DNA from: Bradyrhizobium sp. CCBAU 53421
GTDB taxonomy: Bacteria > Pseudomonadota > Alphaproteobacteria > Rhizobiales > Xanthobacteraceae
Reading direction: 5' to 3'
DNA: 64,000 bases
Assembly: GCF_015291625.1 (NCBI RefSeq)
Contig: NZ_CP030047.1
Coordinates: 4,278,001-4,342,000, forward strand
Shown here piece by piece: positions 37,982 to 45,801 of this stretch (within the stretch, counting starts at the first letter, position 1; each line of letters begins with the position of its first letter). The notes beneath the pieces are model-generated. The model had not been told where the DNA came from. It ran no database searches and worked only from the letters and a program-made list of their open reading frames with translations. Position numbers and translations under genes: made by a program.

Positions 37982-38164
37982 ATGACGGAATGGTATTTCA
38001 TCTGGATTGACGGTCCGCGCGGCCCCGAGCCGCAGAAATGGTCGTCGGACGCGCTGTGGGGGCAGGTGGCTCGTCAGGACATCATTGTCCGTTTTCCCTT
38101 GAGCGATCGCGAGGCCACCTTGTCGCTCGATCAGCTGGCGCGGCTGCACCCAATCCCGCAGTGA
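37982..38164 (+). CDS. Small hypothetical protein
   Basis: 60 residues starting 'MTEWYFIWIDGPRGPEPQKW', with an aromatic-rich beginning and no known domain. GGGAG lies about 13 bases upstream, which is farther than ideal. Coding character and termination just before the convergent NAD-kinase-like gene support it as real, but only moderately. Function unknown. Confidence 0.45.
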   Translation: MTEWYFIWIDGPRGPEPQKWSSDALWGQVARQDIIVRFPLSDREATLSLDQLARLHPIPQ

Positions 38165-38185
38165 ATGTGAAGTCGTTTGGCGGCG

Positions 38186-39121
38186 TCAAATCACCAGCCG
38201 TCCTTCGCGCTCAGCGACCGTGATCTGAGCTTCCGTCCCCGAGTTGAAGTCGAGTCGGTCGGCCTCGATGCCGTCGCTGAAGATGACGCCGTTCTCCGGC
38301 ATCAGCGAACGGACGCTGAGGCGCTCGGCGCGATCGAGGCTGCCGCAGACCAGCGTGACCTGCGAGGTGCGGCTTGGAAACGGCTCGCGCACCGCAAAGC
38401 GCAGTGCGCCGGTGTCCCAGGCCTGCGGCAGATAGGGCGGGCGGTCGGCGCCGCCGCCGAAGGCGCCCGCGATCGCGAGCGAGCCGGTGACGATGCTCTT
38501 GAACCAGGCGGTCGAGCCGAGGCCGGTTGCAACGATCAGGCCGCTCGACGACTGACGCTCCTTCTGATCGGCGAGGGCGATTTCGTAGATGGCCGATGTA
38601 TGCGTGCGGGCGCCGATGAAGAGGTCGTTGACGGCATAGAGGGTCTGGCCGTTGGTCAGCGCGGCCTTGGCCATCGTCACCGCCTTGTGGCCGCGCTTGC
38701 CGGCTGCGACCTCGCGCAGCAGCGCAGAGAGGTCGCGCGGCACGAACGGCAGCAGGATGCCGTCATAGCGCCGGGCATCCGGATTGAGGCCGATCAGCGG
38801 ATGGCCGTCGAGATATTTCATCGTGTTGGCGACGACGCCGTCCTGGCCGAGCGCCACCACGATGTCGGACGGGCCGAAGATGAAGTTCGGCAGAAAGCTC
38901 CGGTCGATGATCTGGTAACGGCCCCATTGCTCCAGCGCTTGCACGGTGACGCGGCGCTCGGCCTGGTAGACATCGTGCTCGCGCTGGTAATCGGAGAAGT
39001 CGGCGCCGAGATGCTCGACATAGAAGCGCGCCTGCGCCGCCGTCAGGTATTTCGCGATCAGCTCCTCGAGCCGCGTCTTGCGGGTGACGAGGACGATCTT
39101 GCGGTCATTGTCGGCGGGCAC
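38186..39121 (-). CDS. NAD kinase-like / diacylglycerol-kinase-fold protein
   Basis: 311 residues. The central segment 'DIVVALGQDGVVANTMKYLDGHPLIGLNPD' aligns with the ATP-binding motif of NAD kinases, usually GGDGT followed by the PVLGVN strand; here it reads GQDGV. A later 'SSGLIVATGLGSTAWFKSI' resembles the NAD kinase 'DGLIVATPTGSTAY' substrate loop. The fold is convincing, but the altered first motif means catalytic activity is uncertain. The gene overlaps the end of the SPFH gene by 17 bases, so the two are co-expressed, and the NrtR regulator is divergent. This suggests a role in NAD(P) or ADP-ribose metabolism. Confidence 0.75.
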   Translation of the reverse strand: MPADNDRKIVLVTRKTRLEELIAKYLTAAQARFYVEHLGADFSDYQREHDVYQAERRVTVQALEQWGRYQIIDRSFLPNFIFGPSDIVVALGQDGVVANTMKYLDGHPLIGLNPDARRYDGILLPFVPRDLSALLREVAAGKRGHKAVTMAKAALTNGQTLYAVNDLFIGARTHTSAIYEIALADQKERQSSSGLIVATGLGSTAWFKSIVTGSLAIAGAFGGGADRPPYLPQAWDTGALRFAVREPFPSRTSQVTLVCGSLDRAERLSVRSLMPENGVIFSDGIEADRLDFNSGTEAQITVAEREGRLVI

Positions 39122-40148
39122 GGGACGCCTCCACGACGGGCTTGTCCAGCAGCGTGTTGAGCAGGTCGGGCGACACGTTGAGCTGGCCGATCTTCTCGGC
39201 CTTCTCGGCGATGCCGCTGAAAGCCTGCGCGATCAATTGGCCCGGCTGCATACCGGCCGCGGCCAGCGCCTGGATCACGCGGGTGTCGACGCCCTCGAAG
39301 ATCTTCATCAGCGCGCCGACCCGATAGGCCTCGGCATCGGCGAGCGTACGGGTGTTCTCGGCGTTCAGACCGACGAAATCCTTGCGCTTGCTCTCCAGCG
39401 TGATGTCGGCGACCATGCCGGCCTCGCGCAGCTCGGCCTGCTTCGCCGCGACGCTCGCCTCGGCGTCCATCTGGGTCTCCCGGATCGAGCGCTTCTTCTG
39501 CTCGACGGCGATCTCGGTGTCGAGCTCGCTTTCGCGGATGGCGCGTTCCTGCTCCACGGCAAAGTTGCGTCGTGCGAAGATCGCCTCGTCCGCGCTCTTG
39601 AGGATTGCTTCGCGCGCCTCGGCCTCCAGCGCCTTGGCGGTGTCGGGCGTCGGCTTCACGCCGCGGATCGAGACGCCGAGGATTTCGAGACCGAGGGAAG
39701 CGATATCGGCGCGGGCGCGCAGTCCGCCCTCGATCAGTCCGGCGATGCGATCGGCGGCTTGCAGTGCTTCCTTCAGATTAAGCTCCTTGACCGCCTGCTG
39801 CGCCAGCACCTCCACGGTCGCGAGAATCCGCTGCGGCAGCTTTTCCGGGTCGTCGGATTCGTAGGTCTTGCCGTCGGGCTTGAGGGTGAAGTTGAGCATC
39901 GCGGCGGCCTTCTGCGGCTCGCTGATCCGGTAGGTGACATGGCCCTGGATGGTCATCGCCTGGAAGTCCCGCGCGATCTGTTGGAAGATGAAGGCGGCGT
40001 CGCGGCTGCCGATCGGCACCGCGACCAGCGAGGTGACCGGCCCATAATAGAAGCCGGACAGGCCGGCGCCCTGCTGGGTCACCGCGCCGCGGCGGTATTT
40101 CATGAGATAGGTGGTCGGCTGGGCCTTGATGAAGCGGAGACCGAACAT
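39105..40148 (-). CDS. SPFH-domain (prohibitin/flotillin-like) protein
   Basis: 347 residues: an N-terminal SPFH domain (about 10-190, 'YLMKYRRGAVTQQGAGLSGFYYG...' start, 'LGLEILGVSIRGVKPTPDTAKALEAEARE' end) and then a long Glu/Ala/Arg-rich coiled coil (about 185-270) ending in a short globular tail. No clear N-terminal membrane anchor is seen, unlike typical flotillins, so it may form a cytoplasmic or peripherally attached oligomer. It is coupled to the NAD-kinase-like gene and is transcribed away from NrtR, with a palindromic operator between. Confidence 0.88.
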   Translation of the reverse strand: MFGLRFIKAQPTTYLMKYRRGAVTQQGAGLSGFYYGPVTSLVAVPIGSRDAAFIFQQIARDFQAMTIQGHVTYRISEPQKAAAMLNFTLKPDGKTYESDDPEKLPQRILATVEVLAQQAVKELNLKEALQAADRIAGLIEGGLRARADIASLGLEILGVSIRGVKPTPDTAKALEAEAREAILKSADEAIFARRNFAVEQERAIRESELDTEIAVEQKKRSIRETQMDAEASVAAKQAELREAGMVADITLESKRKDFVGLNAENTRTLADAEAYRVGALMKIFEGVDTRVIQALAAAGMQPGQLIAQAFSGIAEKAEKIGQLNVSPDLLNTLLDKPVVEASRARRQ

Positions 40149-40176
40149 GGCGCACTCCTGAATAAGTGTGTCTGAG

Positions 40177-40205
40177 CAACTAAGTTAGTTGGACTGTACA
40201 ACTAA
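40177..40205. promoter_or_regulatory. Candidate NrtR operator
   Basis: CAACTAA-G-TTAGTTG is followed by GACTGTA and another CAACTAA, giving a 21-base palindrome TTAGTTG-N7-CAACTAA at 40185-40205 and an overlapping back-to-back palindrome at 40177-40191. The block is AT-rich in a GC-rich region and lies between the SPFH start (40148) and the NrtR start (40317). NrtR proteins are known to bind palindromes of about this length next to their own gene. Confidence 0.65.
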
Positions 40206-40316
40206 GTATGCTATTGTCAAGCCGTGCCGTGAAAAGGTTCACGCCAGCAGAGCGTTTTCGAGCGAAGTGGGCACCGGTTCGCCTGAAGAAAACGCGTCAA
40301 GAGAAGCGGGGAGAGC

Positions 40317-41024
40317 ATGCCCGAGAAGCCGGAACTCGACTTTCCGAAGCCGCTGACGACGGTCGACGTCGTCATCTTCGCCATCAGGTCAGACGCGCTT
40401 CAGGTTCTGCTGGTTCAACGCCCCAAAGCGGAAACCGAGCCGTTTCCAGGCTCTTGGGCGATGCCCGGCGGTTTCGTCGATATCGCAGGCGATCGCGACC
40501 TCGAGGCCTGTGCCGCGCGCAAGCTGAAGGACAAGACCGGCGTCGTCAGTCCGTATCTGGAGCAGCTCGGTAGCTGGGGCAGCGCGTCGAGGGATCCGCG
40601 CGGCTGGTCTGCGACGCATGCCTACTTTGCCTTGCTGCCGGAGCATGCCGCGGCCGGCGCGCTGGCCGCGGATGCCCAGTGGTTCGCGGTCGAGGGCGAG
40701 AAGGTGCGGCCGAAGCTTGCCTTCGATCACGCCGATATCCTGCAGGCGGCGGTGCAGCGCTTGCGGAGCAAGGTCGAATACACCTCACTGCCTGCCTATC
40801 TGATGCCGTCGGAATTCACGCTGCCGGAATTGCAGCGGACCTATGAGATCGTGCTCGATCGTCCGCTGGAGAAGAGTGCCTTCCGGACCCGCATGCTCGC
40901 GGCCGACCTGATCGAACCGGTCGCGAAGATGCGCAAGGGGCCGAACCGGCCGGCGCAGCTCTATCGATTGAAGAAAGCCAGGGCGCCGGTGTTCTTTGCG
41001 CGGACGTTCAATCCGCCGGGCTGA
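40317..41024 (+). CDS. nrtR: NrtR-family regulator (Nudix-related)
   Basis: 235 residues: an N-terminal Nudix-like domain (about 12-145, 'PGSWAMPGGFVDIAGDRDLEACAARKLKDKTGV') and a C-terminal winged helix (about 155-225, 'SEFTLPELQRTYEIVLDRPLEKSAFRTRML'). The Nudix box has lost part of the catalytic REUXEE pattern, as in NrtR proteins, which bind ADP-ribose or NAD intermediates instead of hydrolysing them. NrtR controls NAD synthesis or salvage genes in many bacteria; here the likely targets are the divergent SPFH and NAD-kinase-like genes. The site at 40177-40205 fits its operator. Confidence 0.85.
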   Translation: MPEKPELDFPKPLTTVDVVIFAIRSDALQVLLVQRPKAETEPFPGSWAMPGGFVDIAGDRDLEACAARKLKDKTGVVSPYLEQLGSWGSASRDPRGWSATHAYFALLPEHAAAGALAADAQWFAVEGEKVRPKLAFDHADILQAAVQRLRSKVEYTSLPAYLMPSEFTLPELQRTYEIVLDRPLEKSAFRTRMLAADLIEPVAKMRKGPNRPAQLYRLKKARAPVFFARTFNPPG

Positions 41025-41027
41025 TCG

Positions 41028-42023
41028 TCAAACCGAAAGATCGAAGCCGGGCGTCGCGGCGTCGGACAGAAACGAGGCGAGAAACATCTTGCCGAGCGCG
41101 TGCTTGGCGGCTGATGTGCCGACCTTGAGCCGGCCGACGCTCGAAGCCTCCGCTAGTTCGGCAAGCGTCGGTGCCGCAAGGCTGGTGTCGGGTCGGTCGC
41201 GCGGCGCCGTCGCGGAAGCGCTGAACAGGACGCCGGCGTAATAGAGCCGGGTGAGGGCGCGGACCAGCCGCAGCCGGGCGCGTAGCGCCTCGTCGGACGG
41301 GCGGCCGAGCCAGGCGCGATGCAAGATGCTCTCCAGTTCCGGTGTTCGCGCGAGGCTGTCGCCGACGATAGCGAGATCGACCAGCGGATCGGTGCGATAG
41401 GCGGATTCCCAGTCGATCATCCAGAGTCTGGTGCCATCGAACAGGATATTGGCGGGAAGCGGGTCGTTGTGGCTCGAGACCGAGCTAGCTTCATCCCAGA
41501 CATAGGACGCGCGGATGCGCGCGAGATGTTCGTTGTACTGGTCGAGCACGCCGGGCGCGAACAGGCCGGTGCAGCAGACGTGGGCCCAAAGCCGGGCGAC
41601 GATATCGGGATAACGCACAAAGGCTGGAAAGGCCGGCGTCGCCTGCAGGCGCGCCAGCAATTCGCCGAGCGCCTTTGCCAGCGCCGGCAGGCCGCCGGGA
41701 TAGCGACCGAGCGGCTGCCGCTGGATGAAATCCATCACCGCGACGCGCGACGTCTCGTCGACATAATAGAGTCGTGGCGCGATACCGTCCTCTGCCGCGA
41801 TACGCAGCGAAACATATTGATACGGATTGCGCAGCGGGCTCGGGGCACCTTCGATTCGTAGCAAATAATTCTTGCCGCCGGCATCGATCCGAAACAACCG
41901 CGCCGACGTGGCGCCGCCTGAAATCGGCGTCGTGGCATCGATCGCTGCCGTGCCGATCACCTCACGCAGCGCAGCATGCATTGCGTCGCGCTGTTCCGAC
42001 GGAAGTGTATCGAGATCACTCAT
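41028..42023 (-). CDS. Aminoglycoside/choline kinase-fold phosphotransferase
   Basis: 331 residues with an APH/ChoK kinase fold: a nucleotide-binding N-lobe ('ISGGATSARLFRIDAGGKNYLLRIEG'), catalytic 'SSHNDPLPANILFDG' and the metal-binding 'MIDWESAYRTDPLVDLAIV'. This combination matches LicA/choline- or ethanolamine-kinase-like proteins more than antibiotic-resistance enzymes. ATG 42023 is preferred to TTG 42029. It converges with nrtR, 3 bases apart. The substrate may be choline, ethanolamine or a sugar alcohol and cannot be fixed. Confidence 0.82.
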   Translation of the reverse strand: MSDLDTLPSEQRDAMHAALREVIGTAAIDATTPISGGATSARLFRIDAGGKNYLLRIEGAPSPLRNPYQYVSLRIAAEDGIAPRLYYVDETSRVAVMDFIQRQPLGRYPGGLPALAKALGELLARLQATPAFPAFVRYPDIVARLWAHVCCTGLFAPGVLDQYNEHLARIRASYVWDEASSVSSHNDPLPANILFDGTRLWMIDWESAYRTDPLVDLAIVGDSLARTPELESILHRAWLGRPSDEALRARLRLVRALTRLYYAGVLFSASATAPRDRPDTSLAAPTLAELAEASSVGRLKVGTSAAKHALGKMFLASFLSDAATPGFDLSV

Positions 42024-42153
42024 GCGCAAAAAGTTAGCATGACGGCTATGCGTGCCGAAATCGCATTCATGCTGGGTTCCCGATCTTCAATCGCTGGTCG
42101 CACGCGACGAAGCATGAAACAATGCCGCAAAAATCATGCCGGGAGAAAACTTG

Positions 42154-42639
42154 ATGTCGTTCGTGCGGGGGTTGCATGGTGCCGTTGCGTGCAGGATCGT
42201 CAAGCGCAGATCATGGGTCGCATTGCCATTATTCTGCCTGATCAGCACGTTCGGAGTGATGCATAACGCCGTCGCGAACGAATCCCTGGCTATTGTGGAT
42301 GCGCGCGTACCGGCGGCGGACAAAGAAGGCGGAGACCTTCCGTTGACGATGACGATCAAGAACGAGGCCGACAGCGCCGATGCGCTGCTCCGTGTCCGCT
42401 GCCCGGTCGCGAATTTTTCCGAGCGTCACATCGTCGATCGCGGTGAGGGCGCACCCGCCATGCGCTCCATATCCAATATACCAGTCCCAGCCAAGGCGAC
42501 GCTCGAGCTGAAGCGCGACGGCTATCATGTCATGCTGCTGCAGTTGCGTCAGGCGCTCGCTCCCGGCGAGACGTTCAAATGCGCGATCGTTTTTCAGAAA
42601 GCTGGAACCATCGAGACGGAGGTGCAGGTCCAGAAGTGA
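42154..42639 (+). CDS. PCu(A)C-like periplasmic copper chaperone family protein
   Basis: 161 residues with a signal peptide (hydrophobic residues about 22-41, cleavage near 'AVANES'). The mature part has the family pattern of a metal-binding His/Met site: 'SERHIVDRGEGAPAMRSIS' then 'ELKRDGYHVMLLQLRQALAPGE', equivalent to the H(M)-X10-M-X21-H-x-M layout. The first Met of that layout is not conserved here, so copper binding may be weakened. ATG 42154 is used with GGGAGA upstream. It precedes the PQQ dehydrogenase by 134 bases, but a functional link to it is not established. Confidence 0.65.
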   Translation: MSFVRGLHGAVACRIVKRRSWVALPLFCLISTFGVMHNAVANESLAIVDARVPAADKEGGDLPLTMTIKNEADSADALLRVRCPVANFSERHIVDRGEGAPAMRSISNIPVPAKATLELKRDGYHVMLLQLRQALAPGETFKCAIVFQKAGTIETEVQVQK

Positions 42640-42773
42640 CCCAGGGTACGTGACCAAAGAAGGCGGCGGGTGCGAACAATCGCTCGCCGGGACTCAAGGC
42701 TTCTCGCGCAACCGCTCGTGTGGGACGGGCGGTTCGATCAATGAAGAATGCTGGACCCGGAGGAAATGAACTG

Positions 42774-44546
42774 ATGACAAGGTTGAATTGGGTTAAATCG
42801 CATATGCTTGCGGCGGCAGTAGCATCCGCAGCGACCTTGGCGGGCTCGTTCGCGCTCGCCGACGATGTCAACCAGGACCGCCTGCTCAATGCTGACAAGG
42901 AAGCGGGCAACTGGCTGCACCACCACAAGAACTATTCGGCGACCCGCTTCTCGTCGCTGACGGATATCAACCGCGACACCGTCAAGAATCTGAAGGTCGC
43001 CTGGACCATGCATCTCGGCGGCGTCGAGGGCGGCGGAATCTGGGCGCATGGCGGCCTGGAGGGAACTCCGATCGTCGAAAACGGATTCATGTACGTCACC
43101 GACGGCTGGGGCTCGGTCTACAAGATCGATGCGCATGGCGGCAAAGGCGTGCTGGTCTGGAAGATGGATCCCAAGACCGACCACGACTGGGCCGGCGCGG
43201 TGGCCTGCTGCGGCGTCGACAACCGTGGCGTCGCGCTGTGGAACAACCTCGTCATCTCGCACACGCTCGACGGCCGCCTGATCGCGACCAACAAGGAGAC
43301 CGGGCAGGTCGCCTGGCAGCGTCAGGTCGCCGATCCCGACAAGGGCGAGGTGATCACCGGCGCACCGCTGATCGTGAAGGACAGGGCGATATCAGGCGTA
43401 GCCGGCGCGGAATACGGCATTCGCGGCTGGATCGCCGCGACCGACCTGAACAGCCAAAAGGAAGTGTGGCGCACCCACACCATTCCGGGCAAGGACGAGC
43501 CGGGTCACGAGACCTGGAAGGACGACAAGAACGCCAAGGCAAGTGGCGGCGGATCGACCTGGGTCACCGGCAGCTACGACCCGTCGACCAACACCATCGT
43601 CTGGGGCGTCGGCAATCCCGGACCGGATTGGGATAACGAATACCGGCCTGGCGACAACCTCTACACCGACTCGTCACTGGGTCTCGACGCCGATACCGGC
43701 AAGATCAAGTGGCACTACCAGCACACGCCGAACGATCCCTACGACTACGACAGCGTGGCGGAGAACGTGCTGGTCGACGTTCCCGGTCCGAACAACTCGA
43801 CGCTGAAGCTCGCGCTCGAGGCCGACCGCAACGGCTTCGCCTATGCGGTCGATCGCAACACCGGCAAGTTCATCTGGGGTCTGCCGTTCGTGAAGAAGGT
43901 GACCTGGACCAAGGGTCTCGATCCCGAGTCCGGCAAGCCGGTGGAGTATGATCCGAAGCAGGGCGTGCAGAAGTACAACGCGTCGGTCACGCCGAGCCGC
44001 ACCAACAAGGAAACGGACATCTGCCCCGGCAACATGGGCGGCAAGAACTGGCCGCCGACCGCGTACAATCCGAACCTGAAGCTGTGGTACATTCCCGTCA
44101 TCGAGAGCTGCAACCACATCAAGGTCGAGGAGATGACGCCGGACAAGGTGAAGGCGCGCGAGTTCTTCACCGGCGGCGGACCGAGCCAGAACGTCAAGAT
44201 CACCGGCAGCGTGACCGCGATCGACGTCACCACCGGCAAGGTGGCGGGGAAGGCGGAGACGCAATTCCCGAACCTTGGCGGCATCCTGGCGACGCCTGAC
44301 CTCGTGTTCTCCGGACAGCCGTCCGGCGAGGTGATCGCCTATGACGCGAAGTCGTTGCAGAAGCTGTGGGAGTTCAACACCGGCGGCGGCCTCAACGCGC
44401 CTCCGATGACGTTCTCGGTCGACGGCAAGCAGTATGTCGCGGTCCTGGTCGGCCTCGGCGGTGCCTGGGACAAGTGGTTCATCGATGCCACGCCCGAGCT
44501 GAAGCGGATGCAGCCGGGCTCGATGCTCTACGTGTTCGCGCTCTGA
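42774..44546 (+). CDS. PQQ-dependent alcohol dehydrogenase, lanthanide-type active site
   Basis: 590 residues with a signal peptide (cleavage near 'FALA|DD', about residue 26) and the eight-bladed PQQ propeller. The vicinal disulfide pair C145-C146 ('AVACCGVDN') is present. The catalytic Asp is D324 in 'DPYDYDSV', and residue 326, two downstream, is also Asp. In calcium enzymes (MxaF) that position is Ala and in XoxF/ExaF it is Asp, which marks lanthanide binding. Overall it resembles the ethanol/ADH-type group more than canonical XoxF. It works in the periplasm and passes electrons to a cytochrome c, the next gene. The substrate is unknown. Confidence 0.88.
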   Translation: MTRLNWVKSHMLAAAVASAATLAGSFALADDVNQDRLLNADKEAGNWLHHHKNYSATRFSSLTDINRDTVKNLKVAWTMHLGGVEGGGIWAHGGLEGTPIVENGFMYVTDGWGSVYKIDAHGGKGVLVWKMDPKTDHDWAGAVACCGVDNRGVALWNNLVISHTLDGRLIATNKETGQVAWQRQVADPDKGEVITGAPLIVKDRAISGVAGAEYGIRGWIAATDLNSQKEVWRTHTIPGKDEPGHETWKDDKNAKASGGGSTWVTGSYDPSTNTIVWGVGNPGPDWDNEYRPGDNLYTDSSLGLDADTGKIKWHYQHTPNDPYDYDSVAENVLVDVPGPNNSTLKLALEADRNGFAYAVDRNTGKFIWGLPFVKKVTWTKGLDPESGKPVEYDPKQGVQKYNASVTPSRTNKETDICPGNMGGKNWPPTAYNPNLKLWYIPVIESCNHIKVEEMTPDKVKAREFFTGGGPSQNVKITGSVTAIDVTTGKVAGKAETQFPNLGGILATPDLVFSGQPSGEVIAYDAKSLQKLWEFNTGGGLNAPPMTFSVDGKQYVAVLVGLGGAWDKWFIDATPELKRMQPGSMLYVFAL

Positions 44547-44555
44547 CATCGCAAG

Positions 44556-44586
44556 CGCGGGAGGCCTCGGTGAGGGGCCTCCCGCG
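44556..44586 (+). terminator. Intercistronic hairpin between dehydrogenase and cytochrome
   Basis: An 11-base perfect stem CGCGGGAGGCC / GGCCTCCCGCG closes a 9-base loop, 10 bases after the dehydrogenase stop. No T run follows, so it may be a weak terminator or an mRNA-stabilising element that sets the ratio of dehydrogenase to cytochrome. Confidence 0.5.
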
Positions 44587-44613
44587 TCGATCTCGCCAAC
44601 AGAAACGGAACAA

Positions 44614-45153
44614 ATGAAACAAACATGGCTGGTTGGCGCGTGGCTCGGCTGCGCGCTGGTGATGGAATTTGGCGCGGCGCATGCGCAGTCGGCGGGCGAT
44701 CCGACCGATGCGGGCAAGGCGGTGTTCAAGCGAGGCAATTGCATGGGCTGCCACAAATGGCACGGCAATGGCGGCGGCGGCTATGGCGGCGACGCGCTGT
44801 CGCTGCGCAAGACCGAGCTGACCCGCGATCAGATCATCGAGACCGTGACGTGTGGACGGCCGGGCACCGGCATGCCGTTCTTCGTGCGCGGCTCCTACGA
44901 CACCACGAAATGCTACGAGATGAGCCGGCAGGATGTCGCCGACCGCATGCCGCCCGAGGCGAATGTGTTTCTGCGTCCGAACGAGATCGAGGCCGTTGCC
45001 GATTACGTGCTCGCCCACGTCAAGGGCAAGGGCGAGCCGAACTATGACGAATGCATCGCCTTCTTCGGCGACGGCTCGCGCGTCTGCAATATCTACAAGG
45101 AGGCCGGCCATGCCGCCGCGCCGTCCGACCCAAGCGAGAAGGCAAAGCCATGA
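44614..45153 (+). CDS. Periplasmic c-type cytochrome
   Basis: 179 residues with a signal peptide (cleavage near 'GAAHA|QS', about 24) and one haem site C43-M-G-C46-H47. A 'GTGMPFF' Met near residue 88 is a likely sixth ligand, and two further Cys pairs ('CYEMS', 'DECIAFFGDGSRVC') may form disulfides. It is likely the electron acceptor of the PQQ dehydrogenase directly upstream, replacing the XoxG/ExaB-type cytochrome. Its stop overlaps the start of the next gene. Confidence 0.88.
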   Translation: MKQTWLVGAWLGCALVMEFGAAHAQSAGDPTDAGKAVFKRGNCMGCHKWHGNGGGGYGGDALSLRKTELTRDQIIETVTCGRPGTGMPFFVRGSYDTTKCYEMSRQDVADRMPPEANVFLRPNEIEAVADYVLAHVKGKGEPNYDECIAFFGDGSRVCNIYKEAGHAAAPSDPSEKAKP

Positions 45154-45776
45154 GCAAGCAACGATCGGCACTCCGTGGATTGGTCTTCGCCGCCTCGATC
45201 ACCGCGGCCGTGCCGGCGATGGCGACTGCGGGAGACCTGCGCGACATCAATGTCGGCATGGACATCGGCAAGGTTCCCGACGCGGGATACATCAACCTGA
45301 CCTGCGTCGGAGACAAGACGCACCGATTGGCGGAATGGGCGCAGTGGGAGGCTTGCCCGGCCGGGCCGGACCAGCTGCGCGCCATCCGCTTCGAATATGA
45401 CCGCGAGACCGCACGGGAAGGCACCATGGTCGGCGGTCATCCGGCGATCCTGATCGTGATGATCGACAAGGATGCCAGGATCGCGGCGCTGACGATCGAG
45501 ACCGATCCGAAGGCGCGGCTCTATCTACGCAAGAAGGCGTTCCTGCTCGGCCTGCAGGCGAAGTCGCGCTACGGCGAGGACGGCTGGAGTTGCTCGGAGG
45601 CGAAGCCGGGCGCCGACAAGCAGGAGGTCGGCGGGGTATTCGTCGACGAAAAATGCAGCAAGACCACCGACGGCCGCACCGTCGAGATCGTGCGTCACCT
45701 CTATCGCGAGCCGAACAAGGAGCTCAAGGACATGACCGACGAGAGCAGAATCACGATCCGCCGCGCGGGATCGTGA
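45150..45776 (+). CDS. Hypothetical exported protein of the PQQ dehydrogenase operon
   Basis: 208 residues, signal peptide about 1-27 ('AVPAMATAGD'). The mature protein has about four Cys ('LTCVGDK', 'WEACPAG', 'WSCSEAK', 'DEKCSKT') that could form two disulfides. No family recognised. It is translationally coupled to the cytochrome (ATGA), so a periplasmic role in assembly, electron transfer or substrate binding of the dehydrogenase is likely. ATG 45150 is chosen over the longer frame from 45051. Confidence 0.7.
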   Translation: MSKQRSALRGLVFAASITAAVPAMATAGDLRDINVGMDIGKVPDAGYINLTCVGDKTHRLAEWAQWEACPAGPDQLRAIRFEYDRETAREGTMVGGHPAILIVMIDKDARIAALTIETDPKARLYLRKKAFLLGLQAKSRYGEDGWSCSEAKPGADKQEVGGVFVDEKCSKTTDGRTVEIVRHLYREPNKELKDMTDESRITIRRAGS

Positions 45777-45801
45777 CGTCTACCTGACGCGTCGCCCGAT
45801 C

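Noticed and set aside
41028..42023. Antibiotic-resistance aminoglycoside phosphotransferase
   Set aside because: The APH fold is present, but the catalytic and metal motifs ('SHNDPLPANILF', 'IDWESA') fit choline/ethanolamine kinase-like proteins better, and there is no resistance context.
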